Source of the DNA: Piliocolobus tephrosceles
Taxonomy: Eukaryota > Chordata > Mammalia > Primates > Cercopithecidae
DNA: 64,000 nucleotides
NCBI RefSeq assembly: GCF_002776525.5
Contig: NC_045447.1
Coordinates: forward strand, 22,276,662 to 22,340,661
Direction: 5' to 3'
Shown: in pieces, positions 46,481-57,070 of the stretch
How the letters are laid out: the number at the start of each line of letters is the position of its first letter
Numbering within the stretch: position 1 is the first letter of the stretch
Made by a program: the position numbers and the translations under genes
Notes under the pieces: model-generated
Seen by the model: the letters and a program-made list of their open reading frames with translations, nothing else
Databases searched by the model: none
Told to the model about the DNA's origin: nothing

Positions 46481-46898
46481 TCTTACATAACCCCTGACCT
46501 GTGCTATTTCAAAGAGGGACCCAGACGTAGATCAAATGAAATCATGGATGTAAAAGACACCTTCTAAAATGTTACAAACAATTTCACTGCCTTCTTTAAT
46601 TTTCATTTTTTATAAGATCATAAAATTTTAGAGCTAACGTGGACTGCAAAGGGCATCTAGTCTAATCTTCCTTCCTGATGAGGAGTCAAGTCTATAATAT
46701 CCTTCCTGAGTGGTTATCCCTCTTTGGATACCCCCAGTGATGGGGAGTTTACTACCTCCTAAAGCAGACATGTCCATGGTCTGTGAGGAGGTGCTGTGCT
46801 TTAATGGAAAGGCCCCTGAACCTGTCATTGATCCTGGTATGTCCCTGGACAGTTTCCCTCTCTGAGCCTCAGTTTATTCCTCTAAAATATAGGGTATG

Positions 46899-47210
46899 GG
46901 CCGGGCGCAGTGGCTTATCCCTGTCATCCCCTCACTTTGGGAGTCCAAGACGGGTGGATCACCTGAGGTCAGGAGTCTGAGACCAGCCTGGCCAACATGA
47001 TGAAACCCCATCTCTACTAAAAATACAAAGAATTAGCCGGGCATGGTGGCGGTTGCCTCTAATCCCAACTACTCAGGAGGCTGAGGCAGGAGGATCACTT
47101 GAACCCAGGAGGCAGAGGTTGCAGTGAGCCGAGATCTTGCCACTGCACTCTAGCCTGGCAACAAGAGCTAAACTCTGTCTCAAAGAAAACAAAACAACAC
47201 ACAATGCCAA
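46899..47210 (+). mobile_element. Alu element (AluS-like), sense
   Basis: GGCCGGGCGCAGTGGCTTAT, GAGACCAGCCTGGCCAACAT, TGCAGTGAGCCGAGATCTTG, A/C-rich tail. ATAGGGTATG at 46889-46898 and 47215-47224 is the core of the target-site duplication. Confidence 0.95.
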
Positions 47211-47224
47211 AAAAATAGGGTATG

Positions 47225-48920
47225 ATAATTATTTTTTAAGGATTCTAATGAGAAATAAAGATCATGTATATAAAATGCTTGGCACACTACGGGTATTCAT
47301 TAGTGGTTCAAATTGTTATGATTCTTTGTTTTGACTCAAGGATTTTGGAGATTTCCTAATAAAGGGAACTGTTGCATTTCAAGAGATTTATTATTATTAT
47401 TACTACCAGGAAAAATTCCTTCCTCCATCACATAGCTTCATTCCAACCGTAATCCCCAGGTGGGGAGCTGGGATGGGGAGGGCCAGATGGGAGTCAGCGA
47501 CAGAGTAACCCGGGGATGAGTTTATGGTTAGGAAGAGAGTGAGAGTTAGGCAGTCAGTGGATAGGCATTTATTGAGAGGATACTATAGGCCAGGCTCCCT
47601 TCTAGACTCTGTAGAAGGGGAGGAATATAGAACATGACCTTGACCTCAAAAAGCTGACATCCATTCCAGTGGCGAAGCTTTTATTTCAGGCTTGTATCCA
47701 GGAACGAGCAGGGATGGAAGGAAGTGAGGGATGGAGTGAGAAGATGGTTTTATAAATTACTTGATAATCAGAAGAAGTTTTTTGTTATGTTTTGTTTTTA
47801 CATTTGCTTTACATTTTGTTTTACATTGCCACCAAGTGAAAGAGCTGCCTCTCAGCAGCCTGCATCACTCTGCCTCCCTCTGTTGGAGACAGGCCTTGGC
47901 TGCCAATAATGCCCCCACCAAGTCTGCTTTGAACATGAATGAGCAGTAATGGAAGGAGCAGAGACTGCCTTGTCCCTGGTGTCTGAATCTTCTTGTGCAG
48001 ACGTTTTCTCTGCCCTTAGTCAAAAACACAGCCCTCCCCTTCCTCCCTCCACATAATCTCCTTTTCTCCCCAGCCTCTGCAAAGGAAGGACGGGAGAGGC
48101 AGAGCAGATAAACAAAGAGGACGTATTTATAACAAACAACCTCGCTCCAGTGGACATATCTTTGGGGATCATGAATATTTTACTTTAAAATGAAAGCCTC
48201 TGAAAAACTATTTTATTCCTGAAAAGGCTAAGGAGGATAAGGAGGAAAAAAAATAAAAAAAAGGTGACAGTAATGGACAACTTTAATACTGCAGTAATGT
48301 CCAGGAAGAAATCATTTGTTCCAATGAGATTCTCATTTTAATCTTGGGATCAAATATCTCTTTAAGTGCCTACTCAACAGGGGACAAGAGAAAAGGATAG
48401 AAAATGTGCCTGCCATTTGCAGAGGCACAGGAAAGCATGGATACATAAAAACAGTAATAATAACTGCTGATGTGACTAGCATCTTTTTAATGTATTTTTG
48501 TTCAGCTTATAAAAAAGAGTTTGCAAAGCTTACGGTAGAAAATTTAGAAAATAGAGGTGAATATAAACCAGAAAACAAGAATTTTTCATATACCACCACC
48601 CAAAGTTAATCATTTGCTAACACTTCATTGTGTCTTTTCCTTTTTTTATTTCTTGTTTATACCTGTGTTTCCTGAAATGTATTCTATAAAACATGAATTC
48701 CAAGAGACCTTTCATACGAAAGGGGTTTTATCGTCAAAGAAGTTTGCACACTACCTTCATGCATATTAATCTAATCAAGATGCTGAGAAATTATACAGTT
48801 AAACTTTGTTTTGCCTGTGTTTCTCAGTCTTACTTGAAATAGAGTTTATTTCTGTATACCTCTATTTTACATAATACTTATGAACATCCATATTGCCATG
48901 CTAAGAAATGATAGTCTACA
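47225..48920. other. AT-rich intronic sequence
   Basis: Short TTA run at 47388-47404, an L2-like scrap at 47555-47665, and a unique stretch at 48100-48260 lacking any repeat signature. ORFs here are short and AT-biased. Confidence 0.45.
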
Positions 48921-48922
48921 TA

Positions 48923-49075
48923 GGGGTCAGCAAACATAAAGGGAAAGTTAGTAGATGCGTTAGGCTTTGCAGGTGGTTTGTATTGCAACTGCTCAACTCT
49001 GCTGTCATAGTGTGAAAGCAGCTATAGACAATACATAACAAATAGCTGTAGTTTACTTACACATGGTCTACATGC
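48923..49075 (+). mobile_element. hAT-Charlie-type element, partial
   Basis: GGGGTCAGCAAACATAAAGG, GTTAGGCTTTGCAGGTGG, TTGCAACTGCTCAACTCTGC, GCAGCTATAGACAATACATA. Same family as 16425-16792; the right end is missing. Confidence 0.75.
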
Positions 49076-49506
49076 ACAACATTTCTAGGTTACCAAAAGG
49101 CTCCCACTTCTAGTACCTTACTTGAGCCTCACAACATGCTTATGAAATAAGAGCATTAGAGATAGCTACAGTGTCAGATGTGAAAACTGAAGCACTGAGA
49201 TATCTAGTGCCTGGTGGCAAGTTGCAAATGGGGTGAGGTGAGACATAGATCTGACCTGAGGTTGCTCTTGCTTGTAGGGTAAAGGCGACTTGCAAGCTAT
49301 AGAACAGAGAGAAAAATGAGGGGTGGGGCTGAGATTAGAGACCAGGAAGAGGCCTGGAGGGTAGGGTTCATAAAATTGTCAATCCCAATGAAAGCTTGCA
49401 CTTCAAAGAGGTGTCTGTTATCCAGAGCCAAGAGCTGCAGGGTGAGCCTTGTGGTGTGAAGCGTCTTAATTCTGGGCTCACGTGACCATCTTATTTCCTC
49501 TCCCAG

Positions 49507-49611
49507 GAGATATCAGGTATGACGAGGCCATGGGTTACCCCATGGTGCAGCAGTGGCGAGTCCGGAGCAACCTCTACCGTGTGAAACTCAGCACCATCAC
49601 CCTCTCAGCAG
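49507..49611 (+). CDS. ASTN2: ASTN2 internal coding exon B (MACPF region)
   Basis: Seen: acceptor TTATTTCCTCTCCCAG directly before 49507, and donor GTGAGG from 49612. The 105 bp is 2 + 34 codons + 1, so both flanking introns are phase 1. The two leading bases complete the glycine codon opened at the end of exon A. The peptide starts DIRYDEAMGYPMVQQWRVRS and continues into a beta-rich segment ending STITLSA. Known: it lies in the MACPF fold of astrotactins. Inference: because the exon is phase-symmetric, skipping it would remove 35 residues without a frameshift but would break the MACPF core. The frame remains open past the donor for about 220 bp, but the donor is good and the read-through has no family similarity, so I end the exon here. 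Confidence 0.95.
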
Positions 49612-50689
49612 GTGAGGACCACTGCCTGGGCAGCCAGCGGACTTGGAATAATTTAGCACTTGTTCCCAAGGACCTAGCATGTGCCAGGGTATATGAGAGC
49701 ACTGGGGATGCTGAGGAAATGGGATGCATCCTCTCTTCCATCAAGGAGTCCCAGGGAGGGTGGGTGGACTGGAGGCTGACAGACAATAGAGTCAATGCAA
49801 TAGTAGGGAAGCGGTGGCACAGAAGACGGAGCTAATCATTCTGGGGGAGCTAGAGAGGCTCCCTTGAGGAAAAAGTATCTGAGTAGGGTGTGGAAGTATG
49901 AATAGGAGAGTGGGGATAAACAGTCATCTAAGTCATATTTATGTTTTTGAAGTATTTCAGGCTTATGAATTATAAATTCTCCTCAGACACCAATTTCTCC
50001 TTCTCTCCTGGCTAATTTATTTTCCTGTCCATCTCCGATACAAAAATCATGTATAACCCCCACACCCCTATCCCTTTACATGTACCACCCACATTGTATC
50101 CACATGAACTTTAAGCTCCAAGAGATGGCGACAATTTATAGTGCCCAAAATGGTGCATGTTCTCTCATGCCACTGTGACCCTGCCCCTACTGTTCCCTCT
50201 GTCTGGACCTCTTTGTCTTGGGAACATATGCCATATTACTCTGTGATGCCTCTCCCATTCTCCATTCCCCTCAAAACAACTCACGGAATTCTCGGTGCTT
50301 GAATATCTATATCAAGACACTAACAAGTGCTTGATTTATATTAGAATCTTGTCTATGACCTGAGAACTGTGGGCGGGGCGTGGGTCTTATTTATTCCAGT
50401 ATCTCCAAAACTAACAAAGATCAGCAGATTGTTGGTGCTCATGTATGATGGAGGAATTTTTAAAAATAAATGAAAACTGCAAAATAAGGAATGAATGAAA
50501 GAATCTGGAATGAGGCCTGGCCTAGGATTTTCTACCCTGACTCTTACTAATAACACTGTCACGGATTTATTGTCGGAGTGTCCTCTAATTATCTATGAGT
50601 TCTTTTCTTCTCTTTTCTTGTTCAATATCACTTTGTTCATCAGCAAAATGGAGCTCTTATAGCCTGGGAATTGGAGGATTTCACCCTCT

Positions 50690-50895
50690 GGGAAGTAGAA
50701 ATAATAATTATTGCTGACATCTGTTAAGCATTTTATAATGTTTCATTTCTTATGTCAGAACAGTACTGTGAGGAAGGCATTATTTATCCCATTTTTCTTC
50801 AGATAAGTATACTGAGGGTTAGGGAGGTTAAATAACTTGCCCAAGGTCACACAGCTAGTAAGTGGCAGAGCAGGGAATGAATGAATCAAGGATTT
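50690..50895 (+). repeat. MIR element
   Basis: TAATAATTATTGCTGACATC, TTATTTATCCCATTTTTCTT, AAATAACTTGCCCAAGGTCA, CACAGCTAGTAAGTGGCAGA. Confidence 0.85.
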
Positions 50896-51559
50896 GATTG
50901 CAGTTTTGTCTGCCTGGGTAAGAGCCTCAGGGCATCTCTGTGTATTGTTTTTTATTACTGAACAGGAACTATCATATTATTAACACTACTGTATTAATTA
51001 CCCAGTTGCATTACTTAACAGGTTGATGGAGAGGGGTTGTTCTCATCAAACACCCGTTCTTTGAGACTTAATTCTGTTTTCTGCCCCCTACACCCCATAC
51101 TGCACTTGTGAATAAGACTGTGATGTTCCTATTAGAAGTACAAAGGTGCATCTGCTTTAATTAATCAATATGATGCTCCTGGAAAACCCTTTTGTCAATC
51201 AAATGTTGGCAAATTAGAGCTCACTTTTAATGTTGGAGAGAAGCTTGTTCTTTTACATTTTACTTTGATGTGGCACGGTATTGGTTGTTCTTGGAATAAT
51301 TGTGGTTGGTGTGTTTGCTGTGTCCCAGGCACTGGGCCGTGCACCCAGTTGGGGTGGGTGTGCGGGGAGGATGCATGTGCAGATACAGAGACAGATAAGG
51401 TAGAGCTTCTGACTTTAAGGTGGTGCATGCTGAAATTGCAGAGAGTAGGCAATCCTGTCCCTGATGATGTGAAAGGCTTCTTGGAGGAGAAGTGGCTTCC
51501 AGGGGCCTTGAAGCACAGGTTTGACTTAAGGAAGACATAGGGAGGCCATTTCAGGCGTG

Positions 51560-51581
51560 TGTGTGTATGTGTGTGTGTGTG
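51560..51581 (+). repeat. (GT)n microsatellite, short
   Basis: GT repeat with one TATG interruption, in the intron between exons B and C, 350 bp before exon C. Confidence 0.9.
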
Positions 51582-51930
51582 TTGAGGGTAGTGAGAATGC
51601 AAGGAAAGATAGAATGATAGAAATTCCAGGTCACATTCAGGATAAATAATAAAACTAATTTGGCTGGAGCTAAAACTTAGTGTGGGTGGCTCATGAGAGA
51701 TGAGCTTGGAACCTTGAATATCTAGAGAAGGTCACTAGGCTTTGTCCAGTAGCAGGGAGGAGCTCAGAAAGGCCCCCGGAAGAATAGCTTGGTCATGTGC
51801 CTGCTTGAGGAAGGAGAGAAAGAGGGGTAAGGCACCAAATCCAGGCTGGGAAGAACCCCTGCCACTGCATAATTTGCTAGCCGCCAGCCTCCCACATCTG
51901 ACCACCTCCACATGCTCCTCTCTTGTCCAG

Positions 51931-52110
51931 GCTTCACTAACGTTCTCAAGATCCTGACCAAGGAGAGCAGTCGGGAGGAGCTGCTGTCCTTCATCCAGCA
52001 CTATGGCTCCCACTACATCGCAGAGGCCCTTTATGGCTCAGAGCTCACCTGCATCATCCACTTTCCCAGCAAGAAGGTCCAGCAGCAGCTGTGGCTCCAG
52101 TATCAGAAAG
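51931..52110 (+). CDS. ASTN2: ASTN2 internal coding exon C (MACPF signature)
   Basis: Seen: acceptor CTCCTCTCTTGTCCAG before 51931 and donor GTAAGC at 52111. The 180 bp is 2 + 59 codons + 1 and is phase 1 on both sides. It begins GFTNVLKILTKESSREELLS and carries FIQHYGSHYIAEALYGSE, followed by a basic/glutamine-rich stretch ending WLQYQK. Known: the aromatic-G-[ST]-H-[FY] motif is the signature of MACPF/perforin-like proteins and sits next to the central kinked sheet. In ASTN1, as I recall it, the equivalent reads FGNHY. Pore formation by astrotactins has not been established. The basic KK near the end and the cysteine in ELTCII are visible landmarks. Skipping would delete 60 residues in frame, including the signature. 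Confidence 0.96.
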
Positions 52111-52184
52111 GTAAGCCCGGAGTGCCTACTGGAGGAGGTGGCCAGGCAGGGTATAGAGGGAAGGTGTCTGGGGAGACAACTGAG

Positions 52185-52275
52185 CTGCCTTGGATCTAAA
52201 TCTTGGCTCTGCCACATCTAAGCTGTGTGACCTTGGGCAAGTCCCTGCCTCTCTCTGCGCTTCAGTTTCACCATG
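52185..52275 (+). repeat. MIR fragment
   Basis: ATCTTGGCTCTGCCACATCT, AAGCTGTGTGACCTTGGGCA, TCTCTGCGCTTCAGTTTCAC. It lies 75 bp after the exon C donor. Confidence 0.85.
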
Positions 52276-52279
52276 GGCA

Positions 52280-52860
52280 GAGTGAGGGATCATACAATGA
52301 TTTTTGCAGGATTCTCTCAAGTTAGGCATTTTCTGAGGCCTCAAGTTAGTGTTCTAGACTCCAGAGCCCTTGCCTTCTCCTGCAGGTACTTTGCTTCCCA
52401 CATCCTCTCTTTGAAACAACTGCCAGGGATCAGGTTGGGGTCAGCAATTGGTGTCTTCTTGATGCTTTCTTCTCTCCAGGCTTCTTGGGAGAACCCAAAA
52501 AGAGCTTGGGCTCTTCTCTCCCAAGAGCTTCTTTCCTCTGGAAAAAACAATCGCCTCGTGACCAAGCGGACGGTTTCCATTATGTCCTGTGGAGAGGCTT
52601 TTATCCTCAGGAAGGGTCAGCAGATTTCATTTCCCTTTGATTCTCAGCTATTATCAGAATTGGAATTCCTCAGACCAGGTGCAGGAGACCAGTCTCTGCC
52701 CACTCACCTTGGGAAGGTTTTTCCTTTTCTACCTCAGTTTTCCCTTCCTGTGAAATGGGTATGTAAGTAGCTATTCTTGTCTGCTTCTCACATTAAAGAT
52801 AAGTAGTATATGTAATAGCATTTTGAGAAAGCTAAAAATATCGCACATGTATATACATGT
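52280..52860. other. Unique intronic sequence with a 165-codon ORF
   Basis: The frame 52273-52770 is open for 165 codons but starts in a MIR and shows no domain, codon bias or splice context. I treat it as a chance ORF. Confidence 0.5.
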
Positions 52861-53010
52861 GTTTTAATAGGTCAGTGCATTCACACTCCCACTTTACACA
52901 TGAGAAAATGAGTCTCAGATATGCCACATCAAGTGCCATAGACACACAGCTAATAAGTAGCAGGGTCAGGATTGGAACGCAAGGCTGGCTGACTGCAAAA
53001 GCCCATGTTC
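52860..53010 (+). repeat. MIR-like fragment
   Basis: CACTCCCACTTTACACATGA, GAAAATGAGTCTCAGATATG, CACACAGCTAATAAGTAGCA, GGATTGGAACGCAAGGCTGG. Confidence 0.8.
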
Positions 53011-54450
53011 TTTCCCTCTTTCAACTATACTGAAGTGCTTCTTGATATAGTTAATACTATTATTATCAACTATTTGTAAAAGAAAGTCTCTCAATTGATG
53101 GAAAGGGCGAAGAGCAATGTTAAAAACATGCTTGCATCTTTTCATACAGCTCAGCCACCCTATCTCCCAGAACGAAAGCAATTATAACAAAAAACCACTA
53201 AGTGTGGGAGCCAGGAGAGATCTGAAAGATCTCATTGAGCATAGCACTCCAGTTTTGCAGTTGAGGAAACTAAGTCTATAGGGGAGAAGGAAGCTTTCAC
53301 ACAGCTCTGCTTGGCAGGGCCAAGACCAGGTGGGATTGCTCTACACACCCTGTCTAGTGCTTTGTATGTAGTTGCACATTCCCGAATGGATAAAACCCTA
53401 GTCCACCTGCCTTCCCAATCTCTAGATCCCTTCCTTTTGTCCCTGGAGGCTTTGCATCCCCAGTCGTGTTCTCACCCCTTTCTGCTTCCTGTGTGCAACT
53501 GTATGGGGCAAGGGATGGTTTATGGGCACAGTGGGCATAATTGAGTTGTCTGGGAATAGCTCCGTTTTATGACTGTAACAATGACAGTCTTTAAGGAAGT
53601 GCATTAAATCAATAGAAGTCTCATTGTGCTACCCTACAAATAATGTGACACATCATTAAGCAGGGCAATAAGCTTCAGGACTTTGAAGTAATACAATTAG
53701 GTTATGTTTATAAAAACCTTCGCTCACTGTGGCCACATAACTAATTTGCTTCATATCACGTTTGGGGCCTGGGACACTACTCTGATTCTAAATCCCACCC
53801 CTTTTCCATCCTTAGCTGTCTTCAGACTTTAGAATTTCTCATTCCAGAAAATCCCATTCCTTGTCTGGTGGATCATGGAATTTGTTACAAATGAGATGGG
53901 AGAGGGGGAAGAAAGAGTGCTGAAACAACAGCTAGGAGGACCCCCTCAAGACCTGGCTTTGCCACAAACTTGCAGGGTAAACTTGGTGTTTTCCTTCCTG
54001 GGCTTCTAGTCTACAAAGGCACTTTTCTTGCTTCCATCATCCATACTTGCTCCCAAGAAGAGAATAGGGGATACACTGAGGTCAACTTAACCATTCTGTG
54101 TGTTTCTTCCCCTCCATCTTCACCTGCTGTGACCACCTAGATGGTAGATCAAATACTCTGGTTTTATTTTTTTATATTTGGGAGTGATGCTAGGGAATGG
54201 GGGGATGAGAAGCTGGGGATTTGCCTCTGTAGAGGTGAAAGAAGTCTTTGGACTTAAAGATAGCTAGTATCCCTTTTCTCCCCAGCCATGAGTTATGTGT
54301 CACTGACATCTGCTAAACATTGGACAGGCCAGGATGAATCTGGGCTTGGGGGCTGATACCTCGGGGGACAGAGCTTGTGAGATGAGGAGGGACAGTGCGG
54401 TGCTGAAGTGGGATGGAGGATATTTCATGTATCTACTCCTCTTTATACAC
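53011..54450. other. Intronic sequence, mostly unrecognised
   Basis: A MIR-like scrap (53220-53300) and otherwise unique-looking sequence. No ORF with family likeness. Confidence 0.5.
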
Positions 54451-54454
54451 ACCT

Positions 54455-54605
54455 GGCAGGTAACCTCAGGTAAAGGAATTACTAAGTCTCAGTTTCCTTG
54501 TGTGTTAAATGAGGGGTAGTAATTCTCTTGCATGGCTTTTGGGAGAATACAATGAGATGATATAGGTAAAATGTCTGGTACATGGTAGGTACATAGAAAA
54601 CAGTA
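54455..54605 (+). repeat. MIR fragment
   Basis: CTAAGTCTCAGTTTCCTTGT, ATACAATGAGATGATATAGG, CTGGTACATGGTAGGTACAT. Confidence 0.75.
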
Positions 54606-54839
54606 GCTTGAAATAAAGTAAAAATTGTGGGCATCAGCTGAGGATTCTAGTCCCCGCTCCATACCTTGCTCATATGTGAGCTCAACCCTCAGTTTTCTCT
54701 GTGAGCTACACATGTCACTAGAAAAATCCCTGTAAGTGTCCTTTTAACTCTTAGTGGAAGGAGAAGTGGAGGGGCCAAACTTGGTAGAGTAGGTTGGAGA
54801 AAATAGACCAAATAGGGCATGGATAACAACCATGAGCAT

Positions 54840-55020
54840 TTATACAGCCCTCTACAGTTTGCAGATGGCCTTTCTATGATCTTCTCATCTACCTACAAAG
54901 CAAAGGAGTCAAGGGTGCTCACTTCTCCCTTTACAGAAGGGAAACCTTAACTTGCAGAGGCAAAGGGCCACCGTTCTTACTGAAGGAGATGGTGTTTGAA
55001 TCCAAACTTGAGCCCATTGC
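54840..55020 (+). repeat. MIR-like fragment
   Basis: GCATTTATACAGCCCTCTAC, TTTACAGAAGGGAAACCTTA, GTGTTTGAATCCAAACTTGA. Confidence 0.6.
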
Positions 55021-56280
55021 TTCCTTCGCTCTAACTCTGTTGTCCCTGGACATCAGAAACTAATGCCCTAGCCTTCCCAGGTTTCATAATGATGGGACCC
55101 TGGCCACTTTTTTGATCTGGGGAAGCCACTGGAAATTACTGGAAAGCCAAGGGAGATGGGGGTGAATGTGCCTGATTAAAATATTTCCCGTGAGAAGTTT
55201 ACTCTCATTCCCCTAAGTGTTTCTAAAGGTACATTCTGTGGGAAAATAAAATCATAGTTATCATTCATTAATTCTTTGAACATTTCCCAACTGCTTTTTC
55301 TCTGTATTTTCTTGTGTCAGATGTTGTGGCACCAAATAAAGAAGATATGGGCTCTGTTCCCACGTTGTTCATTACCAGCATGCCTTAGTCTCCCAATATT
55401 TCATCATTTTTGTTACAGACTTTTAAAAAATCCACTAGTAGACAGCAGGGAAGAGGGAGGGGGCTGACATTTCCAGGCTGGGTGGGATACCCAGTCACTA
55501 CCATATTATGGTCTCTAGCTTTCATGTGCCAGTTCTGATCAACTAGGGAATGGCTTGTCTAGAACACGGTGTGCAAGTTATTGGGATAATTGAGAAAGGG
55601 AACTACGATCAGTTGGTAATGTCTACTCTGGACTCAGAAAGGAAGTGTGGTGGTCTGGATCCTCTGTATTTTCTTCCCTGTAATAGGGCAAAAATAAAAG
55701 CTAGAATAACAGGCCTAGTTTTTGATGTTGATTCCAGAGGGGGGCACTGGGCATGCCAATAACCACTGGTAAGAACTCCAGGTAGGAAGGCAGAATTTTA
55801 TATCACCAGGTGGGAATTCTGAGCTTTCCAGTAGTTTGTAGGTGACTAGAGCATCAAACAGGTCAATAAGGTAGAATCTAGTCTAATGCAGGAAGAGCTG
55901 GGCCTTCGGACACAACTAAGAGTAGCCAAAATCATCCCTGAAAGCTCCAGGTTCCGGGCATGATTAGTATGGAAGCTGTTTAGCCTGTTAGGGTTTCTTT
56001 AGCCATTACCTCTGCTTCCATGCCATTCCCCAATCACTGTGTGAACTTCTGAGTCTCTTGCTCTAGCATAATACTTTCACTATGTGTTGCTGTGCTCTTG
56101 ATATCCCTGTATTTTGAAAAAAAACTACCTTCATCTCACTGGGGCTCCATTTTACCTTTTGACTTGATATTCACACATTCTCCCTAGCTGTGATCATGAA
56201 ACATGAGTTTTATATCATGATGAGGGTTCACTGTATAAAGTCACCCTTCCTGTGGCTACCTTGGATAAAGACTTTCTCAT
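55021..56280. other. Intronic sequence, nothing recognised
   Basis: No clear element and no ORF above 70 codons. Composition is average. Confidence 0.5.
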
Positions 56281-56284
56281 TTGG

Positions 56285-56435
56285 AGATAAAGCACAGGTT
56301 TTACAATCAGATGGACCCCAATTCAAATCCCAGCTCTATCTCTTACCAGATGTATGATCTTGAGCAAAGTGGTTCATTCTTCAAGATCAGTTTTCCCATA
56401 TGCAAAATGCAAAGTCATTGTGTAGATTGAGTAAG
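56285..56435 (+). repeat. MIR element
   Basis: TACAATCAGATGGACCCCAA, TTCAAATCCCAGCTCTATCT, CTTACCAGATGTATGATCTT, GAGCAAAGTGG. Confidence 0.8.
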
Positions 56436-56940
56436 AAAATAGAGGAATGGATGGACCCATCCAGCTCTGAGTTGAGGACCTAATTATCTTGATCCAACCC
56501 GTGCCCTTCACCCAAGGCTGCCACATCCACTTTGATTACTGTGTTCCCAGGTGTGTATGTTTGTGTGTATGTATGTGCGTGCAGGCACACATGTGTGTGA
56601 GCAGGGGTGGGGGTTGCTAATTTGCTCTCATCCCTTGTCATCATTGTGACCCAGGATCAAGGGCAGAGGTAGATTGTCCTAGGATTGGGAGGGGCCACAG
56701 TGAGTTTAGCTACAGGCTTGGAGCCAGTGAAAGAAAGGAGTTGTGGAAGTGGACTGGGGAGATATCAAAAGGATTCTGTAACTTTTATCATCCCCTGTAA
56801 TTCTCTACTTAGGGACGATAGTGATAGATGCAGGAATTAGCAATATTATAAGTTTCCTAAATTTTTAATTGCTTCTTTTTTATAGAAAAACTGACTATGG
56901 AAGGTGACATATATGTGTTTGTGAAATAATTGTTCATTCT

Positions 56941-57070
56941 GTGTGTGCGTGTGTGTGAGAGAGAGAGAGAGAGAGACAGAGAGCTAGAGCAAGAGAGAGA
57001 GGAAAAGAAAGGCAGAGAGAGAGAGAGAAAAGGAGGAAGGGGAAAAGGAGAGAGAAAAAGAGAGATAGAC
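56941..57070 (+). repeat. (GT)n-(GA)n purine-rich tract
   Basis: Eight GT-like units (56941-56956) pass directly into GA repeats and GGAAAAG/AGGAAGG purine blocks up to about 57067, with only a few pyrimidines. It generates a spurious Arg/Glu-rich ORF. Confidence 0.97.

Larger units (their letters stand above)
45225..49506 (+). other. ASTN2: ASTN2 intron between exons A and B (phase 1)
   Basis: 4.3-kb intron, GTAAGA...CCCAG. It contains MIR-like fragments near 45665-45835 and 46300-46480, an Alu at 46899-47210, and part of a hAT-type element at about 48923-49075. The remainder (47225-48920) is AT-rich unique sequence with an A-rich run at 48245-48265. No further coding potential was seen. 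Confidence 0.93.
49612..51930 (+). other. ASTN2: ASTN2 intron between exons B and C (phase 1)
   Basis: 2.3-kb intron, GTGAGG...TCCAG. It contains one MIR-like fragment (about 50690-50895), a short TG run at 51558-51582 and an AT-rich homeodomain-motif-like patch at about 51145-51235. It has no recognisable Alu, L1 or LTR, which is unusually clean for this window. Confidence 0.93.

Noticed and set aside
49612..49835. Read-through of exon B past its donor
   Set aside because: The GTGAGG donor is strong and the next residues leave the family sequence at once.
45100..52110. ASTN1 as the gene instead of ASTN2
   Set aside because: As I recall it, ASTN1 differs at many positions in these exons (for example at the signature, FGNHY against YGSHY here).
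52273..52770. 165-codon ORF just after exon C
   Set aside because: Starts inside a MIR-derived stretch and has no domain, acceptor or donor. Random expectation in a long intron covers it.
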